Source: Anastrepha obliqua
Taxonomy: Eukaryota; Arthropoda; Insecta; Diptera; Tephritidae
Assembly: GCF_027943255.1 (NCBI RefSeq)
Contig: NC_072893.1
Span: forward strand, 132,555,784-132,619,783
Length of the DNA: 64,000 nt
Direction: 5' to 3'
How positions within the stretch are numbered: the stretch's first letter is position 1; each line of letters opens with the position of its first letter. Made by a program: the position numbers and the translations under genes. This document shows, in pieces, positions 38,318 to 50,442 of the stretch. The notes beneath the pieces are model-generated. The model was given only the letters and a program-made list of their open reading frames with translations, was not told the DNA's origin and searched no databases.

Positions 38318-39608
38318 ATGGCCCCGAGGCCAGTAAACATCGAGGCTAACCGCTTCGCACTACTCGATACCGGACCCAGAAAGAAAAAGAGACGTAAACC
38401 TTCTACAAGTGTGCCGTTAACAGATTTCCCTTTTCTTCCCGAAACCAAAGTGGATGATCCTAAATTTGTGGTTATTGATTCCACAGATTCATCTAAACCC
38501 CTTTCTTCCTTTTCATGTTTTGCCATACATCGTGCTATTCAGCAAATTAGCAGCCAAGTTCACTCCATATCCTCTCTACGAGATGGAAAATTACTCCTTC
38601 TAGTAAAGAATAGTATAATCGACGACAAATTCAGAAATGTAAAGCAACTAGGGAATATATGTGCCATATCAGCAATCCTACACGAATCACTCAACCATGT
38701 TAAAGGCACAATATTCGCTCCATTTCTAAATAACGTCGCGGAAGACGAAATTGTTAGTGAACTTAGCTCTCAAGGAGTTGTAGCAGCCTATAAATTCCAA
38801 AAAAAAAAAAATAGACGGAAATTTTCGGCCCTCCGGAGTTCTATTGCTAACGTTCAATTTATATAATTTGCCCACTAAAATTGACATTGCTTGGTGCAAA
38901 GTGTTAGTCCGGCAATATATTCCACTCCCCATGCGCTGCAAATCGTGCCAACTTTTAGGGCACACAACGAAACATTGTAATCGTACTCCCCTTTGCGATA
39001 ATTGCGCCCTTCCCCCCCATTCACCATCTGATTGTAGTCGCATTTTTTGTGCTAATTGCTCCCAAGAACATCCCTCTTCCTCCAAAGAATGTACTAAATT
39101 CTTAGAGGCTAAAGAAATCGTAAAAATTAAAACTATAAATAAATGTTCAATGCGCGAAGCCATCAAACTTCATAAACAACAGCAAACCATTATAAATTCT
39201 CCTAACAGCTCATACGCTGCCATAGCTTTCAATTCAAATGAAAGCAATAAAAATACAATATCAGCAGTTTCAAATAACGGCAATAATTCTGCCTTCACTC
39301 TAACTCAAAATAACAATAACAAAGACACATCTAATAACTTACTAACTACATACAACACATCTAATAACTTAGCAAAAACAACTGAAAATTCCAATAACTC
39401 TTCAAAAACCACTGAAAATTCCAATAACTCTTCTAACATTTCCTCTCTTACTGATCGTACTAACTTTGCAAACTCCCCAACAACAAATCCCTCCTCACTC
39501 ATAAATGTTCCCTCAGCAATTAATACTAATGAATACAAGTTCCCTAGTTCTCTAGCTTTCTATCTCTCCATTTTCTCTCCATTTTTCTTTCTTTCAATCT
39601 TATTTCAT
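38318..39608 (+). pseudogene. LINE ORF1 (nucleic-acid chaperone), frameshifted
   Basis: Starts MAPRPVNIEANRFALLDTGP at 38318. A one-base slip in the A-run near 38800-38812 moves the frame; it resumes as LLTFNLYNLPTKIDIAW. Three CCHC-type zinc knuckles follow at about 38937-39095 (CKSCQLLGHTTKHC, CDNCALPPHSPSDC, CANCSQEHPSSSKEC), the hallmark of jockey ORF1, which binds the element RNA. The tail is Asn/Ser/Thr-rich. In the present sequence the second frame reads without a stop into the start of ORF2. Confidence 0.88.
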
Positions 39609-42600
39609 ATGATCTCAATTTTGCAATGGAATCTAAACGGTTACTCTAATAACTACAATGAGCTCCAACTATTAATAGACGAACACCAACTATAATACTT
39701 CTCAACGAAACTCATCACCCTTACAACGCTTCGGTTTTCACTCCAAAACAATACACTGGTCTTTTTCACAATCTACCACACATAAATACAAGCAAAAAAG
39801 GTATCGGGATACTCATAAGAAGAGGCATTCCTTACAAAATAAACTCCATTCAATCCAGCTTACCGATTCTCTCTATTGAAATTAACCTAGTAGGAAAAAT
39901 CAATATTATTTGCACGTACATTTCACCTGATCAACAATTCACTAGCTCAGATATATTGCATATTATTCACCGAGTCCATCCTCCAATAATTCTTGGTGGA
40001 GACTTAAATGCATGGAGTCCACTCTGGGGCTCCCCAAAAGCCAACGCTAGGGGAAAAGTATCGAAGATGCTTTACTATCTTCAAACTTAATATGTTTAAA
40101 TAATGGTGCCGAAACACACTTCTCAACCCATTCCTCCTTTTCACATATAGACCTCACAATGTGTACTGATTCACACTACAAAATGCGAATGGAATGTACT
40201 CAACCATCTTCATGGCAGTGATCATTTTCCAATCATTTTAAAACTGTCTTTAGGCACAATTTCCAAAAATGTTAAATTTAATATGAAATTCTTAACCGAT
40301 CATGCCGATTGGCAGAAGTTTCAGTCTCTATGCGAAACAAATAATAAGTGTAGCGCAATCGCTGATAACCCAAACCAAGAAAGTGCACGTTTAACAAAAA
40401 TTATTCGAGCTTCAGCTAACGCGAGCATACCAAAAACAAAGCCAGTAAGAAACACAAAGATTATTCCTTGGTGGAATAAAGAAATTGCTAAGCTTCGGGA
40501 GAGAAAACAATTAGCCTGGTATCAATACAAACGTTCACGGTCACTAGCCAACCTTATCTCCTTCAAAAAAGCAAATGCTCTCTTCCGACGAAGTACAAAA
40601 CAATTAAAACATAAGTGCTTTGAGGATTTCACAAGCAATACCAATCCATCATCTAGTCCAAAAATAATTTGGAATGCTTTAAATAAATTTTCTGGAACAC
40701 CTAGAAACCAAACCATCCGTTGTATGAAGGGGGCAACAGGTTCCATTATCGACCCAAAAAAAATTGCTGAGTTATTCGCAAGATACTACTCTGTTACCAG
40801 TTCAGACGATTCCTTTAGTTTACAATTTCAAACTGCTAAAACCTAAATCTTGTCAAACCACGACCATCCTTCTCATTATCTTACTTCTTCTGCTAAACAA
40901 ATAGAATCATGTATATCCTACACTGAACTCGAGTTTGTTGCGTCCAATATTAAAGGAAAATCACCGGGTCTAGACAAAATTTCTTACCCAATGATCAGAC
41001 ATATGCCCAAAAGTCTCAAGCTACGATTAGTTAATCTGTATAACAAAATATTCGATACAGGTGTCTACCCCCAATTTTGGAAAACTTCTTGTGTCATACC
41101 TATTCTTAAACCAAACAAATCATCCAATGAATTTGCTAACTATAGACCGATTTCTCTTCTTCCATGTATGGGCAAAATATTGGAAAATATAATTGCCAAT
41201 CGTCTAATGTGGTACGCTCAGAGAAACAAATACATATCATCGAACCAAGTTGCCTATAAAAAAGGGCAAAGTACATCAGACGCTTTAATTAATCTCGATG
41301 ATTTTATATGCAACGCTCTATCGAGCAAAAATCACATATCCGTACTATCCCTTGATTTTCACAGAGCTTTCGACAGAATAGGAGCTCATATTATAGTACG
41401 GCAGCTTATGAAATGGAAAATAGGTCCAAAAGTGTTACGTTTCGTCACAAACTTTCTCACAAATCGCAAACTCAAAGTTAACGTAAACGGCTTTCTTTCA
41501 CCTACACTTCCACTATATAATGGTACGCCGCAAGGCTCACCTCTCTCCGCCCTTTTGTTTATTATCGCCTTTGATGATATCAGTCGAATAATAGAAAAAT
41601 ATAAAGGAATTGAGCACCAGATCTATGCAGATGATGTTTTAATGTATTCGAAAGTTTCCGACGTTCCTTTAGCTCAATCTCTATTTTCAAATATTCTTGT
41701 CGATATTGATACATGGTCGCTGGAGTCTGGTGCCTCACTTTCTTTAGAAAAAACCCATGTGCTTCACATTTGTAGGAAACACAAATGCACTGGGATAACT
41801 CTAACACATAACAATACTAACATCAAATGTGAAACACAGTTAAAAATACTAGGTTTAATCTTTGGCTCTAAGTACAACTTCAACTCACATTGTAAATACA
41901 TTAGAAGTTCTTTAATGACTAGGCTAAACATTGTAAAATATATTTCATCTAAGCAATCACATATTCATCCGAATACACTCATCAATGTTGTCAGAGCTCT
42001 GCTTCTATCGAAAATTGATTACGGGCTCCCTATATATGGAAACTGCTCAAAATCGAATATCAAAATGTTGAATGCACCTTACCATTGCGCAATATGACGG
42101 AGTCTCAGGGCATTTCCAACCTCACCTACCAACACCATTCTTGCTATATCAGGACTACCCAGCATTCCAAATAGAATTATTGATCTCACGCGCCAACTTT
42201 TTGCGAAAGCGGTCGACAACACTAATCCACTACTTTACAGAACTTTCACACGTGCTATGATGAGGTGCTTAGATTTTGCTACAAAAAACAATATTTTATC
42301 CAACATAAAGCTGAAGACTATAAAAAGCCATCCACCTTGGAAGATCAATGGCATACTTCCTCCCAACAAACTGTTCATGTTATCTAAACAAAACACACCA
42401 AACGAAGTTTTTCAACAAGCCTTTACTGAACTAAAATCCGAATACCTAAGTAATGGCTGGAAGTTACTGTTCACGGATGGCTCCAAGTCTGCAGAATCTA
42501 CCTCGTTTGCAGTTGTTACTGACACTGGCGAATTAATCTGTAACTGGCTTCTTCCTACAATGTGTTCTATCTTTACCGCTGAAGCGTCTGCAATTCTAAA

Positions 42601-42704
42601 TGCAGTCCACTACGCTAGGAAAACTAAAGGAAAATTTCTAATATGCACGGATAGTAAATCATGTATGTCAGCAATAACGTCTCCGTCCAACCACAATCCA
42701 ATAA

Positions 42705-43143
42705 CACTGTGGAACAAATTCAGGTTAGCAAAAGTTAGATCCATTCTGAGAGTGGCGGGTGAAAATAGAGGCGAAATTAGAAGACCCGTATCGCGGCGTT
42801 TGTTTATGTTAGTTCGAATTTTTTTTTAATCGGCCTTCGAAGTTTGCAGTCAAATGCCGATTTTCAGTATATTGTTTATATGGTTTTTTGGCTATAACTC
42901 GTCGACTAATTGATATTTTTTCAATCTGTAAAAGCCAAATTATTGCTAGAGACCTGTGCAATAATTACAATTTTTGAAAAAATTGATTTCGAAAATTTTT
43001 ATGGTACTTATGAGGCAAAATGTTGGAAAAATTATTTTTTTTTCATGTTTTTTGAAACTATTTTCAACAAAACTAAGTCTTTTTTACATTTTGTGTGGTC
43101 TATAATATGCTTCTCAGTTTCTTAAATAAATGTAATTTGAAAA
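42705..43143 (+). repeat. Left terminal inverted repeat of the CACTG transposon
   Basis: Pairs base for base with 46041-46479 (position p with 89184-p). It holds a GC-rich outer 130 bases (CGCGGCG near 42795) and an A/T-rich inner part. The 71-codon frames seen in each arm are mirror images and not genes. Confidence 0.92.
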
Positions 43144-43363
43144 AAAATTGTCTTAGTCGACAATTTGCGCTTTAGGCATACAGTCATAATACAAAACTTG
43201 CGTTTTTTGAGCTTAATATTAATTTATTTCTCATTTTTTATTTACCAATTTTGTTCAGTGTTGGTTTTGAAGAAACATAGAAAAAGAAAATATAAAAATA
43301 TGGAAAAAAATATAATTTTGAAATGTTAATAATGAAAAGTTTTAAGTAGAAAAATAAAATAAA

Positions 43364-45315
43364 TTAAATTAATAATTTGGCCAGCTGCCGTTTAGCAGGC
43401 GGCTGTGGATCAACATCACTGCTCTCTCTAATGTCTTGGTCATCGTCATCATCATCAGAGAGATCGATTATTTCGTCCAACAGATATTCTGGATTTTCAT
43501 CTGTGTCTTCCCCTTCTTCCTCTGTTTCCTCGTCTTCCTCTTCTTCAAAGGTGTTTTTATACCACCAACAAATTTCAGCGAGTATCGCATCTGGAGATTT
43601 CTTTCCTCTGTACCTGAAACGAAAATAGTTTTCAATCGTTAACATGTTTAAATTGTGCACTCTGACCAAGATATTAGAAAAATCTAGGAATTCAAAATAT
43701 GCACACTCTATAGTTACCTTATTTCAAATGGAAGCGCAGTTTGGTGATGACGTTCGCCTTGCTCATCAGATTCAGTTGGCAACTGTTGAGCGAGTTTTTC
43801 AAGATGCTGATGCAAGAGATGAATTTTGTATGACATATTAACCACAATTTCAGCGAAAGCTGCCAACATGTTTGCAACAGATTGCCTGTAGTTTTCTTCA
43901 CGTTCTTTACCCAAAAGTCCTTTGATGACTGCTTTCAATGCGAGCCATCCATTTAATTCTCGGTCTGTCAGAACTTGCTCAAAATCTTGACGACTCATTA
44001 GTTTCCGTATGTCGGGACCATTAACAACCCCTTCCTGAATTTTGGCCTTACTTAGTCTTGGGAAAATATCTTTCAAGCGGTTGAATACTGCTGGTCTTTT
44101 TGCGATACATTTCAAAAAATTTTTAGCAATGCCAAGTTTAATGTGGAGCAACGGCAACAAAATTTTCATTTCAGGAACAAGACTTTCGTGTAGCCTATTG
44201 TCATTAGGCCATTTTCGCCCAATTCGACTACTCCAGTTATGTTGTTTGTACTGGTTTCTTCCTTTAATACCTTCTCCGTATCGTGAATCCCAATCGCACA
44301 AAAAACACGGATATTTTGGACGGCCAGATGCTGTTAAGCCTGTAATCAAGGAAACTACTTTGAGGTCGCAGCAAATGCGCCATTGGTGTTCGTTATATTC
44401 GACTACTTCCAGAATGTCTTTCAATTTATCGAAAGTTTCACTAGTGTCAGTGCTATACGCAATCGGAACAGAAGGCATTCTATTTGTCTTGTGCAAAAGC
44501 ACAACTTTTAAGCTGATTAGTGAACTATCGATAAAGAGACGCCAATCATCTTTTTTATAGGTTAACCCTATCGCCTCCATTAACTTTTCAATATCGTTGC
44601 AATAAGCGAAATTTTTTGCATCATTGACATTGAAGAACTTTTGTAACTCTTTTTGGCGTTTTCGATATGCTGTTACTTTTGTACCTTTCGTCAGCAAATT
44701 ATTTCCTTTCAAAAATGACGCCAGTCGTTCTGATTTTTTCTGAGTCAAACACAAATTTGCAACAATTCCATCCAATTGGTTTTGTGTTATTAGGATTGGG
44801 TCCTTTGATGTTTTATTTGATGTACCTTCACCAGGGTTGAATTCTGAGGAGAAATCCATGGGTGTGGCAGGGGTGGTTGTAGTACTGATACCTGTTTGAA
44901 GATCAGTACTTCGGTATGTTGGTACTGGAACGAATTCTGAGTGCGGTAATGGTAATTGGACACTTGACACTGCTACATAAGTTTTATTCTTTGTTTTCCT
45001 TCTATTCAAAGTTTTATTGTAGTTGGTACATCCATAGCAATTTTCTTCTTGATGTGGGCTATTATCTGACCAAATCATTGGTACACCAAAAGGCATAGCC
45101 TTCTTCTTTTCACTTTTCCATTGCATAAGAATTGAATAGCAATTAAAGCAAACTTTTTTAGGGGCATAGTTTACGTCATTGATAAACTCTTGCGAGAAAT
45201 ATTGTCTATAGATTTCCAAAAAAGAATCAGTCACATTGCCGCATTTTTCATCGCTTACTATGAAACGTCCACAAATATTACAAAAATGGTTAATTTTACA
45301 TGTTGGTTCCGACAT
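43364..45315 (-). CDS. DNA transposase, two exons, 615 residues
   Basis: Exon 1 is 45315-43718, intron 43717-43614 (AAG|GTAACT...TTTCGTTTCAG|GT), exon 2 is 43613-43364. The join keeps frame (FEI-R-YRGKKSPD). I start at the MSEPTCKINHF methionine, which precedes the zinc-binding region; an in-frame ATG 20 codons earlier is less likely. The N-terminus has CNICG, CFNC and CYGC cysteine pairs. The core shows candidate acidic catalytic residues in FIDSSLIS, CCDLKVV and SDEQGERHHQ, with a CFLCDWDSR zinc motif between, as in CMC-type enzymes. The C-terminal exon is very acidic (EEEEDEETEEEGE). No stop or frameshift is present, so the enzyme may be functional. I recognise the family from many uncharacterised arthropod and cnidarian proteins. 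Confidence 0.85.
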
Positions 45316-46040
45316 TTTTAATACAATATATATTATAGAATGTTTTTTTTTGTTAATTTTATGAAACTGATACACTTAACTTAAATCACTCAATAAATGA
45401 AATAGGTTCCAAAAGAATGAATAGCAAATTTTATCACGACCGAGCGAAAATTAAAAGACATCAGCTTCGGCTGAGTTTCGAGTCTTAACTGAATCTTTAT
45501 TTTTAAAATTAGTTCGCATGCAACACAAATGTTTACAAATATTATTTTAATAGCTATTGATTGTTCCTGGAAATTCCCTTTCTTAATTGTATTCTGGGAA
45601 TTTCCTTTTCCTTAATTATTTTTGCTTTCTTCTCGGAAAATCCCTTTTTTAATCCATACTTAGCATTTCCTTTTCTTTAATTGTTTTTGGAATGTTCCTA
45701 ATTCTTGAAACTTCTCTTTTTAATTACTTCTACCGAAATCGATATTTATTTAATGGTTTTGGGGATTTTTAATTACTATGTGTTTACTAGGAATTTTGGG
45801 TTTTTTTACATTAGTTTTATGTAATGAATGTGTGTATATCGCACAAATTTTCGACTGATACTATATTTTTTTCCATGATATTTATGTCATGGATTGAAAA
45901 CTATATTTTAGATAAGAAAAAAAGCGAAAAAAATGAGTTGCTTGCCAGATATTAAGAAATAATAAGGAAAACGTTAATTTTTCGAACATTTTGTGACTTT
46001 CGTCAAAGTAGCTGCCAAAGTATTTAATCCCGTAATTTTC

Positions 46041-46479
46041 TTTTCAAATTACATTTATTTAAGAAACTGAGAAGCATATTATAGACCACACAAAATGTAA
46101 AAAAGACTTAGTTTTGTTGAAAATATTTTCAAAAAACATGAAAAAAAAATAATTTTTCCAACATTTTGCCTCATAAGTACCATAAAAATTTTCGAAATCA
46201 ATTTTTTCAAAAATTGTAATTATTGCACAGGTCTCTAGCAATAATTTGGCTTTTACAGATTGAAAAAATATCAATTAGTCGACGAGTTATAGCCAAAAAA
46301 CCATATAAACAATATACTGAAAATCGGCATTTGACTGCAAACTTCGAAGGCCGATTAAAAAAAAATTCGAACTAACATAAACAAACGCCGCGATACGGGT
46401 CTTCTAATTTCGCCTCTATTTTCACCCGCCACTCTCAGAATGGACCTAACTTTTGCTAACCTGAATTTGTTCCACAGTG
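46041..46479 (-). repeat. Right terminal inverted repeat of the CACTG transposon
   Basis: Complement of 42705-43143. Differences are few, for example A/G near 46445 and one base in the ETIF/ENIF-encoding stretch, so the insertion is recent relative to the decayed LINE around it. Confidence 0.92.
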
Positions 46480-47244
46480 TAATTGAATCAATTAGAGACA
46501 TGGTCATCGGTGCTCCTCGAAAAATTAAGCTTACGTGGATTCCGGGTCACGCTGGAATAAAAGGAAACTACTATGCAGACGCTGCTGCAAAAAATGTTAT
46601 AAGGACACTTACTTTAGTCTATGACATTCTAACCAAATCCGACATTCTCAACCTAGTCAAACATATAAGGTACCAAGAAGATGCAAGCGATTGGAAGACA
46701 TACAAACACCATTACACAGAAATTAATGAAGACAAAAAGCGAATTACTTATACATCATCTTTACCCACAAGTGCCATGAGGGCATTTACCAGATTAAGAA
46801 TTGGACACACTATCATAACACATGCCCACTTACTGTCAGGTGATAATAGTCCTTCCAAATGTCCTCTTTGTAACCACACCGTCACTATCGAACATTTACT
46901 TACTCTCTGCCCGATCCTGCACAATTCATCAGTCAGCTATGACAACGTTGATATCATAAAACTGCTTAAAACACCCTCGGATGAAAATATTATGACAATA
47001 TATAACTTCTTGAAAAACAATGACTAGTTAAAATATATTTAAGATACTAACACCTGAACTAACACTTAGCAAATAGTTTTTACTCATATGTACAATAACT
47101 TTAATTAAAGTGGCGGCTGAAGGCCTCGTAGCCAGTGCTGCATTTTGATATTTATGTAATAAAACTAGTTTTTTTATATAAATTTAATAAAATAAAAAAT
47201 AAAAAAATAAAAAAATAAAATTTGACTTATTAAATATTTGTTCG

Positions 47245-47340
47245 TTATACAAGGTGGCGGAAATTTATTCATCCATTTTTATTTTGAATAACTTTTTTAT
47301 TAAATACAAAAATATAATGGTGTGGTGGAAATCTTTATTT
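47245..47340 (+). mobile_element. Possible solo end of a mariner-like element
   Basis: ATACAAGGTGGCGGAAATTT followed by AATAACTTTTTTATTAAATA resembles the terminal repeat of the transposon at 59583-60895 (TACAGGGTGGCTGATGAATT ... AATAACTTTTTTTTT). No opposite end was found. Confidence 0.3.
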
Positions 47341-49357
47341 TGACCTTTACGCGCTTCCTTGCTTGTCTGTTTGTGTACTGCAGCTTTCTTGTTTCCAAGT
47401 GGCAAATATGATTGAGGTTCGACGAAATTTGCGAAATTTATAGATCTTCCGATAGAATTAATTTTGCTATAAATTTGAAGTTTTCATGATATGTGATTTA
47501 AAAAATATCGTTAAGTGAATTTTACCGCTTAAAGCAGTCCTCTGTCACTATGTGAAAGCTATCGCAGCCAAACTAGTTGCATACAATTTTTATTATTTAT
47601 TGTATATATTATTGATATTTATGTTGTTTATTTCGGAAGTTTCCTCCTTCAGCAGAAAGTCATGCCGAAATCCGCAAAATAGTTTGTTGCTAATTTATTG
47701 CCAAGCCCTTGTTTGTAAATATATTTGTTTTTGTTGTAATTACCTGCTGTGCGTTTTATGCGTTTGCCATATCCATAATAGTCGGCATAAATTATTGCCG
47801 CCGCTACCATCAACTGCCTGTCGAGACGTATTTGGAATTTCACCTAAATTATGTGCGAACAAAAAGCAACAACAATAAAAGTGTCGCATTGTCTGCTGGC
47901 ATTCTTTATAGCTCAGTTGAAAAAAATTGCAGAGTTTTCCATTTTTTGAAAGAACATTTATTTGATTGCTTTGCAAAGCCTCAACTTGGCTTTGCGCTGC
48001 TGTTTTCTTGCTGGCTCAGCTGCACTGCCACACAATGCGCCACCAGTCGGTTTGCCGAAATCAAATTTTTTAAACCAAAAACAGCGATATAAAATTATTT
48101 AGTAGCTGTAAGTGTTGTTATTGTTTAGACAACTGCTTTGTAATGCGGGATTTTCGTGCATATTTTTGTTGTAAATTATTTCGGAGGGCTTTGTACTTTT
48201 TGAAGGTTGGCTTGCAACAAGAAAATAAATAAATAATTGGAATAACAAAAACTCTGAATTTCTCCATGCAATTTTATACTCCAATTGCTGTTGCACAAAA
48301 TGCGCACACTCACACACATACATTAGTGTGAATAAGTAACTGTGGCATGCAAATATATAGTTCGCACTACTCTACTCCAAATGCAGAAAAAATTGAAAGG
48401 CATATCCTTGAATGGTGTAGTGTTTTGTCACACTTTTTGTTGTTTTTCTTCGCTGCTCTGCACTGATTACATGACGCTTGTTGCATTTATATTATATTAT
48501 ATATTACTTGCCACACGCATTTGAATATTCTTTTATGTCTCAGTCCTTGCGCTATTAGCTACTACCACGCCCACACATGGAAACTATTCAGACGGCCCAT
48601 CTACTTACTCTTTGTTTGCCGCTTCCTTTTCAACGCACTGATGGATTGCCGTATCACACTTGACAGGTTTCCAATGTGGCAGCAGCAGCAGCACCTAACA
48701 ATATAGGTGTTGTTTGTTTGTTCCCCAGCTTTGTAATATGTTGCATGTTGCACTTACATTTGTATTGTGTGTACGTTTCGTTGCACACTTTCATCTATAC
48801 AATCAGCATTCGCGTTGCTTTTAACTGGCTTTGGCTCGGAGGTTTACAGATGTCGTGTAAAGGGTGCTGCCAGTTGGATGTGGACAGTGGCGTCGGTGGT
48901 ACATATTTACAAGGGAGCAGATGTAAATGTTGTTGATAGTTTAACAGAAAGTGCGAGAAGCGACTGGTGCAGACGAAGGCAGTGGCTTAGACTACTTTGA
49001 CGCCTTTGAATGAGTTCGCCGTGAAGAAAGATTCTTCGGAAGACAATTGAGTTTGGCTGGTTTTTGGTACAAAGTTATTCAAAATAGCATCTGCTGCCGG
49101 TATGTCGCGGATATCATTTGTTTGACGATTGCGTCTTCAATTTGTCTCAGTCGCACACAAAGTCACTCAGCTGCAAGGTGAGATTTTTTTCATAAACGCT
49201 GATGGCGCATGTCTCAGCATCTCTAGGCGTTTTTAATTGGCATAAGTGTGCTTATGCAAACTCCAGATTTCCTAATCTTATCTAAACTAGTGGAAAAATT
49301 ATACAATAGATAATACGAAAAATTATCCAAATTGTTGGCGATTTTTAATTTTATTTT
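47341..49357 (+). other. Giant intron, no feature seen
   Basis: Intron sequence without supported genes. The open frames at 47552-48092 are AT-rich chance frames. Confidence 0.5.
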
Positions 49358-49631
49358 TGAAGTGAAACTTCTTTTGTCTCGAAGGATGAAACGCTGTGAG
49401 GAGTAAAACCATAGCGTTTCATCGATATGTGACGCTACGCCAGCGCCATCTGTTAAAAGCGTGGCGTGGATGAAACGCTGTGAGGAGTAAAACTACGCTA
49501 AACTACGTAAAACTCACGCTATGCCAGCGCCATCTGTTAAAAGACTGGCGTGGCGTGTCGTCGTGAATGTAATGCGGTCGTTTATTATTGCATTCTTATC
49601 GAATGTAATTTGTAAATATGACATTTGATTG

Positions 49632-49858
49632 ACGGCCGCCGTAGCCGAGTGGGTTGGTGCGTGATCACCATTCGGAATTCACAGAGAGGTCGTTGGTTCG
49701 AATCTCGGTGAAAGCAAAATTAATGAAAACATTTTTCTAATAGCGGTCGCCCCTCGGCAGGCAATGGCAAACCTCCGAGTGTATTTCTGCCATGAAAAAA
49801 ATCTGCTCATAAACATATCATAAAACAAAATGAAATAAATGTATAAAAAAAAAAAAAA
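49632..49858 (+). mobile_element. tRNA-derived SINE, 3'-truncated, poly-A tailed
   Basis: The same head as at 4924 (GCCGCCGTAGCCGAGTGGGT; B-box GGTTCGAATC). It shares about 170 bases, then diverges after CTGCCATGAAAA and ends in a long A-run instead of the usual TA tail. It may be a distinct subfamily. Confidence 0.8.
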
Positions 49859-49861
49859 AAA

Positions 49862-49945
49862 AATTTTCTTGTGATTCGAACCAAGGATTTCGGATCGGAA
49901 GCCCACATTGCTAGCCGCTGGGCTATCGCGCTGTGCTGTCGCCGC
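49862..49945 (-). mobile_element. Second tRNA-like SINE head, minus strand
   Basis: On the minus strand GCGATAGCCCAGCGGCTAGC has an A-box (TAGCCCAGCGG) and is followed by CTTGGTTCGAATCAC, a B-box. This is a tRNA-like pol III promoter unrelated in sequence to the first SINE. It abuts the poly-A of the preceding + strand SINE, tail to tail. A tRNA gene is excluded because no acceptor stem pairs. Confidence 0.6.
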
Positions 49946-50137
49946 AAAATAATGTATCATAAATCTGTTTACCATACCAAAGACCATACACTTTGCGAAC
50001 GCATTTCGGTGGAAACAGTTGACAGTTATCCCAAACACAATATTATTAGTAACGCGAGACGCGTCATAGAGTGTGTGTGTAGTTTTGAGCAAATCTTACA
50101 AACATATTTTGTTTTGTTGATTGATTTCTGTTAAATA

Positions 50138-50442
50138 TGGCATCAAATCAACAAAAACGGAAACCGAAAACAGGTGCTGAACGGCAACGTGAGTATTTGG
50201 AGCGTAAAAAATTAAGAGCTACTGTTGAACACCGTGACAGGGAATCCTCCGGTTGTACGATAAGTGATAATTTGTAGTACCAACAACAAGATGCGGAACT
50301 ACTATTGATGCAGTATTTCATCGATACCTTGATAGATTAGAATGTAGATCATTTTTTACGTATTTCAGTTACCATAAAGCCCTTGTTTCATTTTTGGAAA
50401 ACGAATCCAATAATGATAATGACAATGCCGAGAACCAAATGT
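50138..50442 (+). pseudogene. Transposon ORF remnant with KTxAERQREY motif
   Basis: ATG at 50138 gives MASNQQKRKPKTGAERQREY, then LERKKLRA, stopping at 50275-50277. In the next frame 50278-50442 reads on coherently as GTTIDAVFHRYLDRLECRSF, then FTYFSYHKALVSFLEN to a stop. The KTxAERQREY...RKK motif recurs at the N-terminus of several insect transposon proteins. It looks like the fused start and end of a larger protein with the middle deleted. Confidence 0.45.

Larger units (their letters stand above)
42705..46479 (-). mobile_element. CACTG-ended DNA transposon, 3775 bp, apparently autonomous (CMC/Chapaev-like)
   Basis: The ends are CACTGTGGAACAAATTCAGG (42705) and its exact complement (to 46479). 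The inverted repeats are about 439 bp long and differ at only a few positions. TAA at 42702-42704 is repeated at 46480-46482. Removing the element plus one TAA restores the LINE RNase H reading frame exactly, which proves the boundaries. Ends CACTG with a 3-bp duplication match the CACTA/Mirage/Chapaev (CMC) group; the precise family is inference. The only gene inside is an uninterrupted transposase on the minus strand. Confidence 0.9.
39609..47027 (+). pseudogene. LINE ORF2 (endonuclease, reverse transcriptase, RNase H), broken and interrupted
   Basis: ATG at 39609 (MISILQWNLNGY). The APE-type endonuclease shows NETHHP, GGDLNAWSPLWGSP and GSDHFPI but is hit by frameshifts near 39690, 40060 and 40170. 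An in-frame TAA at 40844 precedes the reverse transcriptase, 40850-42085: PILKPNKSSNEFANYRPISL, GTPQGSPLSALLF and the catalytic YADD near 41625. A frameshift near 42090 follows. RNase H begins LLFTDGSKSAES (about 42464) with TDSKSC (about 42649), is split by the DNA transposon after NPI, and resumes at 46483 with WIPGHAGIKGNYYADAAAKN and a final CPLCNHTVTIEHLLTLCP. Stop at 47025-47027. Confidence 0.9.
38135..47227 (+). mobile_element. Full-length jockey-like LINE with 11-bp target duplications
   Basis: AAAATTTGACT stands at 38135-38145 and again at 47217-47227, bracketing an element that starts CAGTCATCGACT (38146) and ends in an (A)nT-rich tail (47216). After removing the nested transposon (42705-46479 plus one TAA) it is about 5.3 kb, a full length for the jockey clade. 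It carries ORF1 with zinc knuckles and ORF2 with endonuclease, reverse transcriptase and RNase H. Both are broken by several frameshifts and a stop, so the copy is dead. It lies in sense orientation in the sdt giant intron. Confidence 0.93.

Noticed and set aside
42910..46274. Pair of identical 71-codon frames at 42910-43125 and 46059-46274
   Set aside because: They are the two arms of the transposon inverted repeat read outward; identity reflects the repeat, not a conserved protein.
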